Shown piece by piece: positions 17,781 to 27,278 of a stretch of 55,836 bases of DNA. The stretch's first letter is position 1. Every line of letters begins with the position of its first letter. The DNA is taken from the NCBI GenBank assembly GCA_938002255.1, contig CALLAL010000049.1, positions 1 through 55,836 of the forward strand. Reading direction: 5' to 3'. This stretch comes from an uncultured bacterium. GTDB taxonomy: Bacteria > Desulfobacterota > BSN033 > UBA1163. The notes beneath the pieces are model-generated. The model made no database searches. It had not been told where the DNA came from and saw only the letters and a program-made list of their open reading frames with translations. The translations under genes were made by a program, and so were the position numbers.

Positions 17781-18917
17781 TCACTTTCGATAAAAGGCTC
17801 TGATTTGATTAACCACTTTCTCCTGTTGAGCGACGGTCAATTCAGGGAAGATGGGCAGAGCCAAGGTTTCCTGGGCAGCCTTTTCAGAGACCGGGAAATC
17901 TTTTGACCGGTAATTTAAAGATGAAAAACATTCCTGGAGATGAAGGGGAAGGGGATAGTAAATATCCGTCCCAATTCCTACTTGGGTCAAAAAATTCCTT
18001 AAGAGATCTCTTTTGGGAACCCGGATCACATATTGATTGAAGATGTGGCGATTGTAGTACTGGATTGATGGAAGTCTGATCTCCTCAACAAAAGAGCAAA
18101 GCTCACGAAAAAGTTCTTCATATCTTTTAGCAAGGGTTTGCCTTGCCCGGGTCCACTCCTCAAGATGTTTAAATTTAACCAGCAGGATAGCCGCCTGGAT
18201 TGTATCGAGACGGCTGTTGATTCCAATCCACTTATGATAGTACTTGGGTTGACTTCCATGAACCCTCAGGAGCCGAACCTTTTCCGCAAGGATAGGGTCG
18301 TTCGCCACAACCATACCAGCATCCCCGAAAGCCCCCAAATTTTTTGTTGGATAAAAGGAGAAACACCCCAAATCGCCCATCTGGCCTGCTCTTCGACCTT
18401 TTGACTCTACCGAAGGTTTGTACTCCGCCCCCAAAGCCTGAGCCGCATCCTCGATCACGAAGAGATTTCGCCTCATGGCTATTTCAAGAATGGGATCCAT
18501 ATCGGCACACTGGCCGAAAAGGTGCACAGGTATAATGGCTTTTGTTCTTTTTGTAATCTTCTCCTCAATCTTTGCAGGATCGATGTTGTAGGTGAGAGGA
18601 TCGATATCCACAAAGGCTGGAAAGGCTCCAATACGTGAGACCGAGCCTGCAGTGGCAAAGAATGTAAAGGGAGGGAGAATCACCTCATCGCCAGGTCCGA
18701 TTCCCAAGGCCATCAGTGATAGGAGGAGAGCGTCTGAACCCGAAGCAACACCGATAGCAAATGGGGTAGAACAATACTGGGCAATCATCTTCTCCAGAAC
18801 TTGCACTTGTGGTCCAAGGATAAATTGCTGGGTTTCAAAAACCTCCTCGAAGGCAGACCAAATCTCCTCTTTTAGGGAGAGAGATTGGGGTTTAAGGTCA
18901 AAAAAAGGAACTTTCAT
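17781..18917 (-). CDS. DegT/DnrJ/EryC1/StrS-family nucleotide-sugar aminotransferase
   Basis: This 378-residue PLP enzyme transfers an amino group to a keto sugar. Visible motifs are VASGSDALLLSLMALGIGPGDEVI in part (GSDALLLSL, residues 60-68), the PLP-facing VIEDAAQALGAEYKP, and CFSFYPTKNLGAFGD with the Schiff-base lysine K192. It resembles WbpE-type aminotransferases, which act after a WbpA-type dehydrogenase and a WbpB oxidase. Only the dehydrogenase is adjacent, so the pathway must be completed elsewhere. A good promoter lies upstream. Confidence 0.9.
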   Translation of the reverse strand: MKVPFFDLKPQSLSLKEEIWSAFEEVFETQQFILGPQVQVLEKMIAQYCSTPFAIGVASGSDALLLSLMALGIGPGDEVILPPFTFFATAGSVSRIGAFPAFVDIDPLTYNIDPAKIEEKITKRTKAIIPVHLFGQCADMDPILEIAMRRNLFVIEDAAQALGAEYKPSVESKGRRAGQMGDLGCFSFYPTKNLGAFGDAGMVVANDPILAEKVRLLRVHGSQPKYYHKWIGINSRLDTIQAAILLVKFKHLEEWTRARQTLAKRYEELFRELCSFVEEIRLPSIQYYNRHIFNQYVIRVPKRDLLRNFLTQVGIGTDIYYPLPLHLQECFSSLNYRSKDFPVSEKAAQETLALPIFPELTVAQQEKVVNQIRAFYRK

Positions 18918-18957
18918 TGTCCATCACCTTTCAGCTTTTTGCACAAAGATGGTCTTG

Positions 18958-18986
18958 AAAATAAGATAAAAAAGAGGGATAGTCAA
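18958..18986 (-). promoter_or_regulatory. Candidate sigma-70 promoter of the aminotransferase-dehydrogenase pair
   Basis: On the minus strand TTGACT (18981-18986), a 17-base spacer and TATTTT (18958-18963) lie about 40 bases before the aminotransferase start. Confidence 0.48.
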
Positions 18987-19037
18987 GGTATTTCGTATGT
19001 TATTGGTGCAACCACTTTAACCATTAAACGACGAACG

Positions 19038-19766
19038 ATGAACAAAATCCTGGAATCTGTCTCTATTATTTTGGTGAGGCCCAGATTCCCTGAGAATATC
19101 GGGTCGGTGGCACGGGCAATGAAAAATATGGGCCTTCATCGATTGATGATCGTCAATGGGTGTTCCCCTTTCCATATGAATGCATATAAATTGGCCTCCG
19201 GGGCTGAAGATATTCTTGAAAGGGCCGAGGAATTCGTGGAACTGGAGGAAGCCATCTCTGACATGGGATGTGTCGTAGGAACCACCTCACGGGGAGGCAG
19301 GGAAAGAATGCCTCTTTTCACTCCAAGGGAATTGACGGCTAAGATAGTCTCTCTCTCTCAAAAAAATTCCGTTGGACTGGTTTTTGGGTCAGAAAAAGAA
19401 GGACTCACCAATGAAGAACTGTCACTCTGCCATCTTTATGGAAGGATTCCTTCATCTGACTCCTTTCCTTCCCTCAATCTGGCACAGGCTGTGATGATTT
19501 TCTGCTATGAACTTTTCCAGACCTCCGCCCAATCGATTCTTCCCTCCATTCGATTGGCTTCTTCTGAACAGCTGGAGCATCTGTTTTCCCATATGGAACA
19601 AACCTTACTCCACATCGGATTTTTAGAGTCAAAAAATCCGAAGAGAATGATGAGAACGCTAAGACGGCTCTTTGGAAGAAGCCATTTGGAGGAGAGAGAC
19701 GTTCGGATTCTTGAAGGGATCTGGAGTCGTGTGGATTGGATTTGGAGAGGAGGGCATAAAGATTGA
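19038..19766 (+). CDS. trmJ: tRNA (cytidine/uridine-2'-O)-methyltransferase TrmJ-like
   Basis: This 242-residue SPOUT methyltransferase would 2'-O-methylate nucleotide 32 of tRNAs using S-adenosylmethionine. The N-terminal RPRFPENIGSVARAMKNMG is the TrmJ motif 1. GLVFGSEKEGLTNEEL and RIPSSDSFPSLNLAQAV form the knotted SAM site (motifs 2 and 3). The frame is open from 18885, but that extension would overlap the aminotransferase promoter region and gene. Family homology begins at ATG 19038. Length fits TrmJ. Confidence 0.9.
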   Translation: MNKILESVSIILVRPRFPENIGSVARAMKNMGLHRLMIVNGCSPFHMNAYKLASGAEDILERAEEFVELEEAISDMGCVVGTTSRGGRERMPLFTPRELTAKIVSLSQKNSVGLVFGSEKEGLTNEELSLCHLYGRIPSSDSFPSLNLAQAVMIFCYELFQTSAQSILPSIRLASSEQLEHLFSHMEQTLLHIGFLESKNPKRMMRTLRRLFGRSHLEERDVRILEGIWSRVDWIWRGGHKD

Positions 19767-19817
19767 GGTTTAAGGCCTTTGGCATGCTTGAATGATTTGC
19801 TCTTGACCTTAAACCTC
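19765..19817. terminator. Long-loop inverted repeat between convergent genes
   Basis: GAGGTTTAAGG (19765-19775) and CCTTAAACCTC (19807-19817) are perfect inverse complements, separated by 31 bases and starting on the trmJ stop codon. It sits between the convergent trmJ and slipin genes. It may terminate both ways, although the loop is long and the T tract poor. Confidence 0.38.
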
Positions 19818-19830
19818 TAACCTTTCCTTA

Positions 19831-20592
19831 TTATTTCTTCTCCATAAAGGGTTTAAGAAGATCGATCGGGACAGGGAAGATCGTTGTGGAATTCTTCTCT
19901 GTTGCCACCTCCGTCAACGTCTGAAGAAATCTTAATTGGAGGGCAGCAGGATTGGCACCGATCACGCTGGCAGCCTGGGCTAATTTTTCTGCTGCTTGAA
20001 ATTCGCCATCCGCGTGAATCACTTTTGCCCTTCTTTCCCTTTCTGCTTCTGCCTGTCTGGCAATTGCTCTACGCATTTCTTCTGGCAAATCGACCTGTTT
20101 TGTCTCGACTTTTGAGACTTTAATCCCCCAGGGTTCGGTATCCTTATCCAGAATATCCTGAATGTGCATATTGATCTTCTCCCTCTGGGAGAGCAGCTCA
20201 TCAAGCTCTGCCTGTCCGACGACACTTCGGAGGGTGGTCTGGGCTAACTGGGACGTGGCATAGAGATAATTTTCGACTTCTACCACTGCCTTATTGGGAT
20301 CCATGACTCGAAAATAAACCACTGCATTCACTTTGATGGAGACGTTGTCCCGAGTGATGACGTCTTGAGGAGGAATATCCAATGTTACGGTCCTGAGGCT
20401 AATCCGGATCAATTTATCGATACCCGGTATGATGAAGATCAAACCAGGACCTTTTGCCCCGATGAGGCGTCCAAGACGGAAGACCACTCCCCTCTCATAC
20501 TCTCTGAGAATCTTAATGGCTGAGGCGGCTAAAATGAATAAGAAAACGATTAGAAAAAACAATCCCGATGATAACCCTCCGAAAGGACTCAT
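19831..20592 (-). CDS. Slipin, SPFH/band-7 membrane protein
   Basis: The 253-residue stomatin-like protein has one N-terminal membrane helix (residues about 8-26), then the band-7 domain from [13 protein letters not shown] through [26 protein letters not shown] charged coiled-coil tail ([21 protein letters not shown]) follows and promotes oligomerisation. Slipins organise membrane microdomains. In many prokaryotes the gene is paired with an NfeD-type protease that cleaves the slipin C-terminus. That pairing is present here, with nfeD 11 bases upstream on the same strand. Confidence 0.93.
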   Translation of the reverse strand: MSPFGGLSSGLFFLIVFLFILAASAIKILREYERGVVFRLGRLIGAKGPGLIFIIPGIDKLIRISLRTVTLDIPPQDVITRDNVSIKVNAVVYFRVMDPNKAVVEVENYLYATSQLAQTTLRSVVGQAELDELLSQREKINMHIQDILDKDTEPWGIKVSKVETKQVDLPEEMRRAIARQAEAERERRAKVIHADGEFQAAEKLAQAASVIGANPAALQLRFLQTLTEVATEKNSTTIFPVPIDLLKPFMEKK

Positions 20593-20603
20593 TGCATTCC
20601 TCC

Positions 20604-21905
20604 TTATTCAATTTTTTTGACTTTTAATCTTAGATTGACGACTTCCACGACTTGAACTTTATCCCCCCTTTCAATCGGCTGGTCGCTGAAAACATTCCAA
20701 AACTCCCCATGAATGGAGGCTTTCCCTTCTGGTGCAATTGGGGTGACGGCTATACCAATCTCTCCTATTAGACCCTCTATGCCTGTGGTCGGCTTTGCAA
20801 GGCGGGCTCGTATAGCCATGGTCACCGCAAAGACGAAGAATGCGGCGCTCACCAGAACTGCAGGGATGATGACACTTAGTGAAATTCTCATATAATCTGT
20901 TGGACTTTCGATTAGCATCATGGAACCTAAAAAGAGAGAGATGACCCCGCCCACAGAAAGAAGACCATGGCTCACCACTTTGATCTCCGCAATAAAAAGG
21001 ATGATCGCAAAAAGGATCAGCGCCAAACCGGCAAAACTGATGGGTAACATCTGAAGGGCATAAAAGGCTAAAATAAGGAAAATGCCACCGACGACTCCTG
21101 GAAGAATGGCTCCAGGGTTGGAGAGTTCAAAAAAGATTCCGTAAATTCCAAGCATTAGAAGGATGTAGGCAATGCTGGGATTCGAGATGATATCCAGGAG
21201 TCGATACCGCCAACTCATCTGCAAGGACCGGGGCTGGACTCCCTTGGTGAGAAGGGTGCGAGTCATCCCATCAAACTTGATTACTTTTCCGTCGATTCTG
21301 GTTAATAGATCTGGAATGTCAGGACTCACCATGTCAATGACATTCAATTTTAAGGCCTCCTCTTCTGTGATGGAGACACTTTTTCGAACGGCCTTTTCGC
21401 CCCAATCTACATTTCTGCCCCTGGTTTTAGCAATGGTCTTAATATAGGAGACTGTGTCGTTGACGATCTTCTCGGACATCGTTTTACTCTCTTTTCCTTC
21501 ACCCAGTGAAACGGGATGTGCAGCTCCAATATGGGTTCCGGGCGCCATGACCGCAAGATGGGCTGCCATCGTAATAAACACGCCAGCCGAGGCTGCCCTT
21601 GCTCCACTTGGAGAGACATAAACGATGACAGGGATAGAAGCGGTGAGAATCCTTTTGACAATCGATCTCATCGACTCCATCAATCCCCCTGGGGTGTCTA
21701 ATTGGATGATAAGGCACTGGGCTCCTTTCTCTGTTGCCTGATCAATCGATTCCGTAATAAATTTTGCGGTTGCTGGATTGATGATTCCATCTACTTCAAT
21801 GATATAAATGGGAGGTTTTTCCTGGCCTTGAGCCAGGCCTCCCCAAGAGATGCACAAGCTAACGAAAACCCATAAGATCAGAGCAAAAACAAGGTGATGT
21901 TTCAA
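20604..21905 (-). CDS. nfeD: NfeD-family membrane-bound serine protease
   Basis: This 433-residue long-form NfeD has a signal sequence, then a ClpP-like protease domain (about 30-225). The catalytic serine is probably S106 in [10 protein letters not shown] and the lysine K156 in SYIKTIAK, matching the Ser-Lys dyad of the Pyrococcus PH1510 protease. Four or five membrane helices follow (about 240-365), then a C-terminal OB-fold NfeD domain. It probably processes the slipin encoded directly downstream. The substrate assignment is inferred from known slipin-STOPP pairs. Confidence 0.92.
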   Translation of the reverse strand: MKHHLVFALILWVFVSLCISWGGLAQGQEKPPIYIIEVDGIINPATAKFITESIDQATEKGAQCLIIQLDTPGGLMESMRSIVKRILTASIPVIVYVSPSGARAASAGVFITMAAHLAVMAPGTHIGAAHPVSLGEGKESKTMSEKIVNDTVSYIKTIAKTRGRNVDWGEKAVRKSVSITEEEALKLNVIDMVSPDIPDLLTRIDGKVIKFDGMTRTLLTKGVQPRSLQMSWRYRLLDIISNPSIAYILLMLGIYGIFFELSNPGAILPGVVGGIFLILAFYALQMLPISFAGLALILFAIILFIAEIKVVSHGLLSVGGVISLFLGSMMLIESPTDYMRISLSVIIPAVLVSAAFFVFAVTMAIRARLAKPTTGIEGLIGEIGIAVTPIAPEGKASIHGEFWNVFSDQPIERGDKVQVVEVVNLRLKVKKIE

Positions 21906-21924
21906 TGTGATCTCCTTTTACTAA

Positions 21925-21953
21925 AAATTATCCCAAAACGAGGGGATTGTCAA
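21925..21953 (-). promoter_or_regulatory. Candidate sigma-70 promoter of nfeD-slipin
   Basis: On the minus strand a perfect TTGACA (21948-21953), a 17-base spacer and TAATTT (21925-21930) precede nfeD. The AAAGGAGATC ribosome site lies further downstream. Confidence 0.42.
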
Positions 21954-21963
21954 ATGTTGGGGA

Positions 21964-22719
21964 TTATAGTTCGATTTCCATCAGGTCCTCTGCTACGATG
22001 ATGTCTCCTTGAAACGTCTTTCGACATTGTCCCAGAATGTCATATTGGTCGCAGATCGGATAGAGGTGCGTGAGAAGGAGTCTCTTACATTGAGACTCCT
22101 TAGCAATCCTTCCTGCAAGAGATGGGGTCAGATGTCCTTCAACTTTTTTTTCATCGGGGAACGAGCACTCCAGGATGAGGAGGTCTGTTCCTTGGGCGAG
22201 GGTTACAATGCTTTCACAGTAATCTGTGTCGCCGGAGATGACGAGAGATTTTTTATCTTGCCATTCAAAGCGATATCCAACGCTTCCAGCCAGATGAGCC
22301 ATGGGAGCTGACAGAATTTTCATATGGCCCCAAAGAAAGGGGTTGGAAGAAATTTCCTTTATGGTGAGATGGTATGTCTGAGGTCTAATCCAAGAGCCAT
22401 AAAGATCTTGAAGTTTCTCGACAAAAAAGCGGAATCCTGGTCCTCCAAGACAGGTCAACTCTTTCTCTCGCGGATGATCTCCGTATTTGCTGGCGAAGAG
22501 AATCGGGACAAAATCTGCAGTATGATCAGGATGGAGGTGAGTGTATAGGAGAAGATCAATATCACGATAAGTTATGCCTACCTTCAACATTCTCCTCAAA
22601 GCACCCGGTCCGCTGTCGATGATAAGCCGGACGTTTTCAGAGGAAAGAAGGAGGCTTGGGGATGCCCTTCTGAGTGAAGGGATTCCAGTTCCTGAACCGA
22701 GGACCACTACTTTATTCAA
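21964..22719 (-). CDS. Metallo-beta-lactamase-fold hydrolase, RNase Z-like
   Basis: The 251-residue protein has the zinc motif THLHPDHTADF (H61, H63, D65, H66). It also has VISGDTDYCESIV, which gives the bridging aspartate, and a C-terminal LLLTHLYP histidine. The LGSGTGIPSLRRASPS opening is shared with RNase Z and arylsulfatase-like members. It lacks an obvious long exosite arm of true RNase Z, so tRNA 3' processing is possible but not established. It is divergent from rtcA. Confidence 0.82.
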   Translation of the reverse strand: MNKVVVLGSGTGIPSLRRASPSLLLSSENVRLIIDSGPGALRRMLKVGITYRDIDLLLYTHLHPDHTADFVPILFASKYGDHPREKELTCLGGPGFRFFVEKLQDLYGSWIRPQTYHLTIKEISSNPFLWGHMKILSAPMAHLAGSVGYRFEWQDKKSLVISGDTDYCESIVTLAQGTDLLILECSFPDEKKVEGHLTPSLAGRIAKESQCKRLLLTHLYPICDQYDILGQCRKTFQGDIIVAEDLMEIEL

Positions 22720-22791
22720 TTCACCTCACCTCGACATGGAGAAACGATTCCTTCTTAACACAAAATGATTCAATTGGAAACCTTGAATCTA

Positions 22792-22820
22792 TTGACATCA
22801 GAAAACTTTTTGAATAATCT
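22792..22820 (+). promoter_or_regulatory. Candidate sigma-70 promoter of rtcA-hflX
   Basis: TTGACA (22792-22797), a 17-base spacer and TAATCT (22815-22820). The predicted transcript start would leave a leader of only about 10 bases before ATG 22836, which weakens the call. Confidence 0.35.
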
Positions 22821-22835
22821 GCAGTGAGAGGAACG

Positions 22836-23894
22836 ATGATCGAGTCAGAACCCATCATTGAAATCGATGGCTCCTATGGAGAGGGAGGAGGACAGATTCT
22901 AAGAACGGCACTCGCCTGTTCTGCTATTTTAAAGAAACCCATCCGATTGAACCGCATCCGAGCAGGCAGAAAAAATCCAGGACTCCAACCCCAGCACTTA
23001 AAAAGCATCGAAGCCCTGATTCTCGTTTCCAAAGCACGTGCGGAAGGGATTAGGATTGGATCAGAGGGGATCACTTTTTTCCCTGGAGAGATTGTTCCAG
23101 GTGAGTATGCGTTCGACATTGGCACAGCAGGTTCAGTCACTCTCCTTCTGCAAACGCTAATTTTACCACTTGCCTGCGCTCAGAGAGAATCTCGTCTGAC
23201 TTTAGTGGGAGGGACCCATGTGGAGTGGAGCCCTCCTTATCACTATTTTGCTCACATTTTTCTTCCAGTCCTTGCTTCAATGGGGATTCGGATAGAGGCT
23301 GACATTAAGAGATGGGGGTGGTATCCCAGAGGCCGAGGTAGAATCGATCTTAACATTCACCCTGCTTCTCATTTAATGCCTCTCACGTTGAATCGACGGG
23401 GTTCTTTAAAAAAAATCTACGGAATTTCGGCCACCTCCAACCTCCCTGGTCATATAGCAGAGCGACAGAGAGCCCATGCCCTCAGAAGCATTGAACGCGA
23501 ATTGAATTTGGAGGCAGAGATCGAAATTCTTTTAAACGTTCCATCGAAGGATGAGGGATCATTCCTCTTTCTTGTGGTAGAGTCAGAGGGAGGGAAAGCG
23601 GGTTTTTCCTCACTGGGGAAGAGAGGAAAACGGGCGGAGACCGTTGCGGATGAAGTCGTCGATTCATTAAAGGACTATCTCCAATCGAACGCATGCCTGG
23701 ATTGTTACCTCCCGGATCAACTGGTTCCTTTTATGGCTTTTGCTCAAGGTCTATCCTCATTGACGACCTCACGAATCACCGAACATCTGTTGACTAATCT
23801 CTGGGTTATCCAGCACTTTTTGAAGCTTTCTGTGTCCACCGCAGGGGGAAAAGGAGAGGAGGGAAAGATTGACTTGATTGGTGGAGCGTATTAA
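22836..23894 (+). CDS. rtcA: RNA 3'-terminal phosphate cyclase
   Basis: This 352-residue enzyme converts RNA 3'-phosphate ends to 2',3'-cyclic phosphates using ATP through an adenylated histidine. Diagnostic segments are IDGSYGEGGGQILRTALA at the N-terminus, RAGRKNPGLQPQHL, GGTHVEWSPPYHYF, and the C-terminal ITEHLLTNLWV, which carries the nucleophilic histidine. Length is normal. ATG 22836 follows GAGAGGA; a GTG at 22824 is also in frame. The usual neighbours rtcB and rtcR are absent. Instead hflX follows 25 bases downstream, probably in one operon. Confidence 0.94.
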   Translation: MIESEPIIEIDGSYGEGGGQILRTALACSAILKKPIRLNRIRAGRKNPGLQPQHLKSIEALILVSKARAEGIRIGSEGITFFPGEIVPGEYAFDIGTAGSVTLLLQTLILPLACAQRESRLTLVGGTHVEWSPPYHYFAHIFLPVLASMGIRIEADIKRWGWYPRGRGRIDLNIHPASHLMPLTLNRRGSLKKIYGISATSNLPGHIAERQRAHALRSIERELNLEAEIEILLNVPSKDEGSFLFLVVESEGGKAGFSSLGKRGKRAETVADEVVDSLKDYLQSNACLDCYLPDQLVPFMAFAQGLSSLTTSRITEHLLTNLWVIQHFLKLSVSTAGGKGEEGKIDLIGGAY

Positions 23895-23919
23895 AATTGT
23901 TTTAGATAAGGAGGCATAA

Positions 23920-25638
23920 ATTAACAGAATTTTTGGTCATACGATCGGTTTAAAACCCAATCAAATTCGAAGGATCGAACTAATCTACCGCAGAAAGGTC
24001 CTTCCCCAAAAAGTTATCACTCCTGAACTTGCTAATCTCTTGATAGACCTTTCCAATGAAATCAGACGACAAATTGGTGTCTTGGTTGATCGACGTGGAG
24101 CTATAGGAATGGTCATTGTCGGAGATCAGAGAGGGATCACGATCCCTGAGCTAACCAGATATCGTATCGGTATGCCACGTTTAAGGGGACTTCGACTTAT
24201 CCACACGCATCTTAAGGGAGAACCTTTAAGTGAAGATGATTTAACCGATCTTGCCCTCTTACGATTGGATATGGTGGTGGCCCTTTCCGTGAATGGTCAG
24301 AAGAATGATGGCTTGATCTATTCTGCCTACCTTCTTCCGGAAAATCCCGAAAGGAAGATTTGGGAAATTAATCCACCTTTCCCATTAAGGCAGTTTGATA
24401 TTGATTTTTTGAAATGGATTCAATCCCTTGAAGACCAGTTCCAAAAAGGACAAAGAACTCTTACCACACGAAAGTTTCGAGAGAAAGCCATTCTCATTTC
24501 GGTGGGTAGAGAAAGCCGAGAGGCATTGGAACGTTCGATGGAAGAGTTGAAAGACCTTGCTGAGTCGAGTGGTGTGCAAGTCGTAGAAACAATGATCCAG
24601 AGGCCTCAAACAATCTCACACTCCACGCTGATTGGGACAGGGAAGATTAAAGATCTCATCATCAAATGTATGCAGTTGGGAGTGGACCTGATCATTTTTG
24701 ATCAAAACTTAACCCCAAGCCAAATGGCTTCGATTTCGGACTTGACAGAATTAAGGGTGATTGATCGTACCCAGCTCATTCTGGATATCTTTGCCCAGAG
24801 GGCTCATACCCGAGAGGGAAAGACTCAAGTGGAGCTTGCTCAATTAAAATACCTACTTCCCCGTCTATCTCGCAAGACATTAGCCCTTTCAAGACTCACC
24901 GGAGGCATAGGGGGTCGGGGACCCGGGGAAACCAAACTCGAAATCGATCGTCGCAGGGTGAGAGAAAGAATCTCTCTTCTTGAAAGAGAAATGGAGCAGT
25001 TAAGCCATAGAAGAGAGCAGAGAAGAGCACTCCGGAAAAAGGCTGGGATCCCAGTTGTGTCTGTGATCGGATACACCAATGCAGGAAAGTCAACCCTCGT
25101 GAACCTACTGACCAGAAGTGATCTGCCGGTGGAGGATAAACTCTTTGCTACTCTGGATACAGCCACACGGAGATTCAAAGGAGTGAATTTCCCGCGGGCC
25201 GAAGAAAATGGGGAAGACCCTGTCCTGACAGATACGGTCGGATTTATCAAAGATCTACCGAGAGATCTCATGGGGGCTTTCCGCCCCACCTTCGATGAGT
25301 TAAAAGAATCGGATCTGTTGATCCATCTGGTTGATATCAGCCATCCTCGACGGTTAGACCACATGCAAACGGTTGAAAAGATTTTGGTTGAATTAGGATT
25401 GGAAAGCATCCCAAGGCTTCTCGTTTTTAATAAGGAAGACAAACTTGATCGGGAGGAAGTGAGGGCTATCTGCAGAAGATACGGAGGGATATCGATCTCT
25501 GCCATTCATCCTGAGAGCTTAGGAAGTTTATTAGAGGCTATTTCGAAGAAGCTTTGGGAAATTCGTTTGATGAAAAAACGATCAGAAGAGACCCCGAACG
25601 GCTTAGAAAGAAGTGATCTGGAATCAAACGGCATCTAA
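23920..25638 (+). CDS. hflX: GTPase HflX, probably started at a rare ATT codon
   Basis: HflX is a ribosome-splitting GTPase. The G domain shows GYTNAGKSTLVNLL (about residues 383-396) and DTVGFIKDLPRDL, preceded by the GGIGGRGPGETKLEIDRR signature. The first ATG/GTG/TTG-type codon is TTG 24040, but the frame is open upstream. Its translation, HTIGLKPNQIRRIELIYRRK, then VITPELANLL, matches the conserved HflX N-terminus. The upstream stop is TAA 23917-23919. The ATT at 23920 lies 5 bases after AAGGAGG (23908-23914), so an ATT start giving 572 residues is the best reading. The alternative is a sequencing error or a truncated start at 24040. Confidence 0.88.
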   Translation: MNRIFGHTIGLKPNQIRRIELIYRRKVLPQKVITPELANLLIDLSNEIRRQIGVLVDRRGAIGMVIVGDQRGITIPELTRYRIGMPRLRGLRLIHTHLKGEPLSEDDLTDLALLRLDMVVALSVNGQKNDGLIYSAYLLPENPERKIWEINPPFPLRQFDIDFLKWIQSLEDQFQKGQRTLTTRKFREKAILISVGRESREALERSMEELKDLAESSGVQVVETMIQRPQTISHSTLIGTGKIKDLIIKCMQLGVDLIIFDQNLTPSQMASISDLTELRVIDRTQLILDIFAQRAHTREGKTQVELAQLKYLLPRLSRKTLALSRLTGGIGGRGPGETKLEIDRRRVRERISLLEREMEQLSHRREQRRALRKKAGIPVVSVIGYTNAGKSTLVNLLTRSDLPVEDKLFATLDTATRRFKGVNFPRAEENGEDPVLTDTVGFIKDLPRDLMGAFRPTFDELKESDLLIHLVDISHPRRLDHMQTVEKILVELGLESIPRLLVFNKEDKLDREEVRAICRRYGGISISAIHPESLGSLLEAISKKLWEIRLMKKRSEETPNGLERSDLESNGI

Positions 25639-25715
25639 TTTGCATCCTCCATTTCTTAACTGGTTTTATTTCTAAGTGACAGTACCGTTATGTTTAATTA
25701 AGGGCATTCGATAGG

Positions 25716-25744
25716 TTGACAAACAGTTTTTCGTCTGATATATG
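25716..25744 (+). promoter_or_regulatory. Candidate sigma-70 promoter of the guaB operon
   Basis: A perfect TTGACA (25716-25721), a 17-base spacer and TATATG (25739-25744) lie about 40 bases upstream of guaB. Confidence 0.48.
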
Positions 25745-25745
25745 A

Positions 25746-27251
<1,506 letters not shown>

Positions 27252-27278
27252 ATCTACGATAAAGGAAAAGGAATTGCG

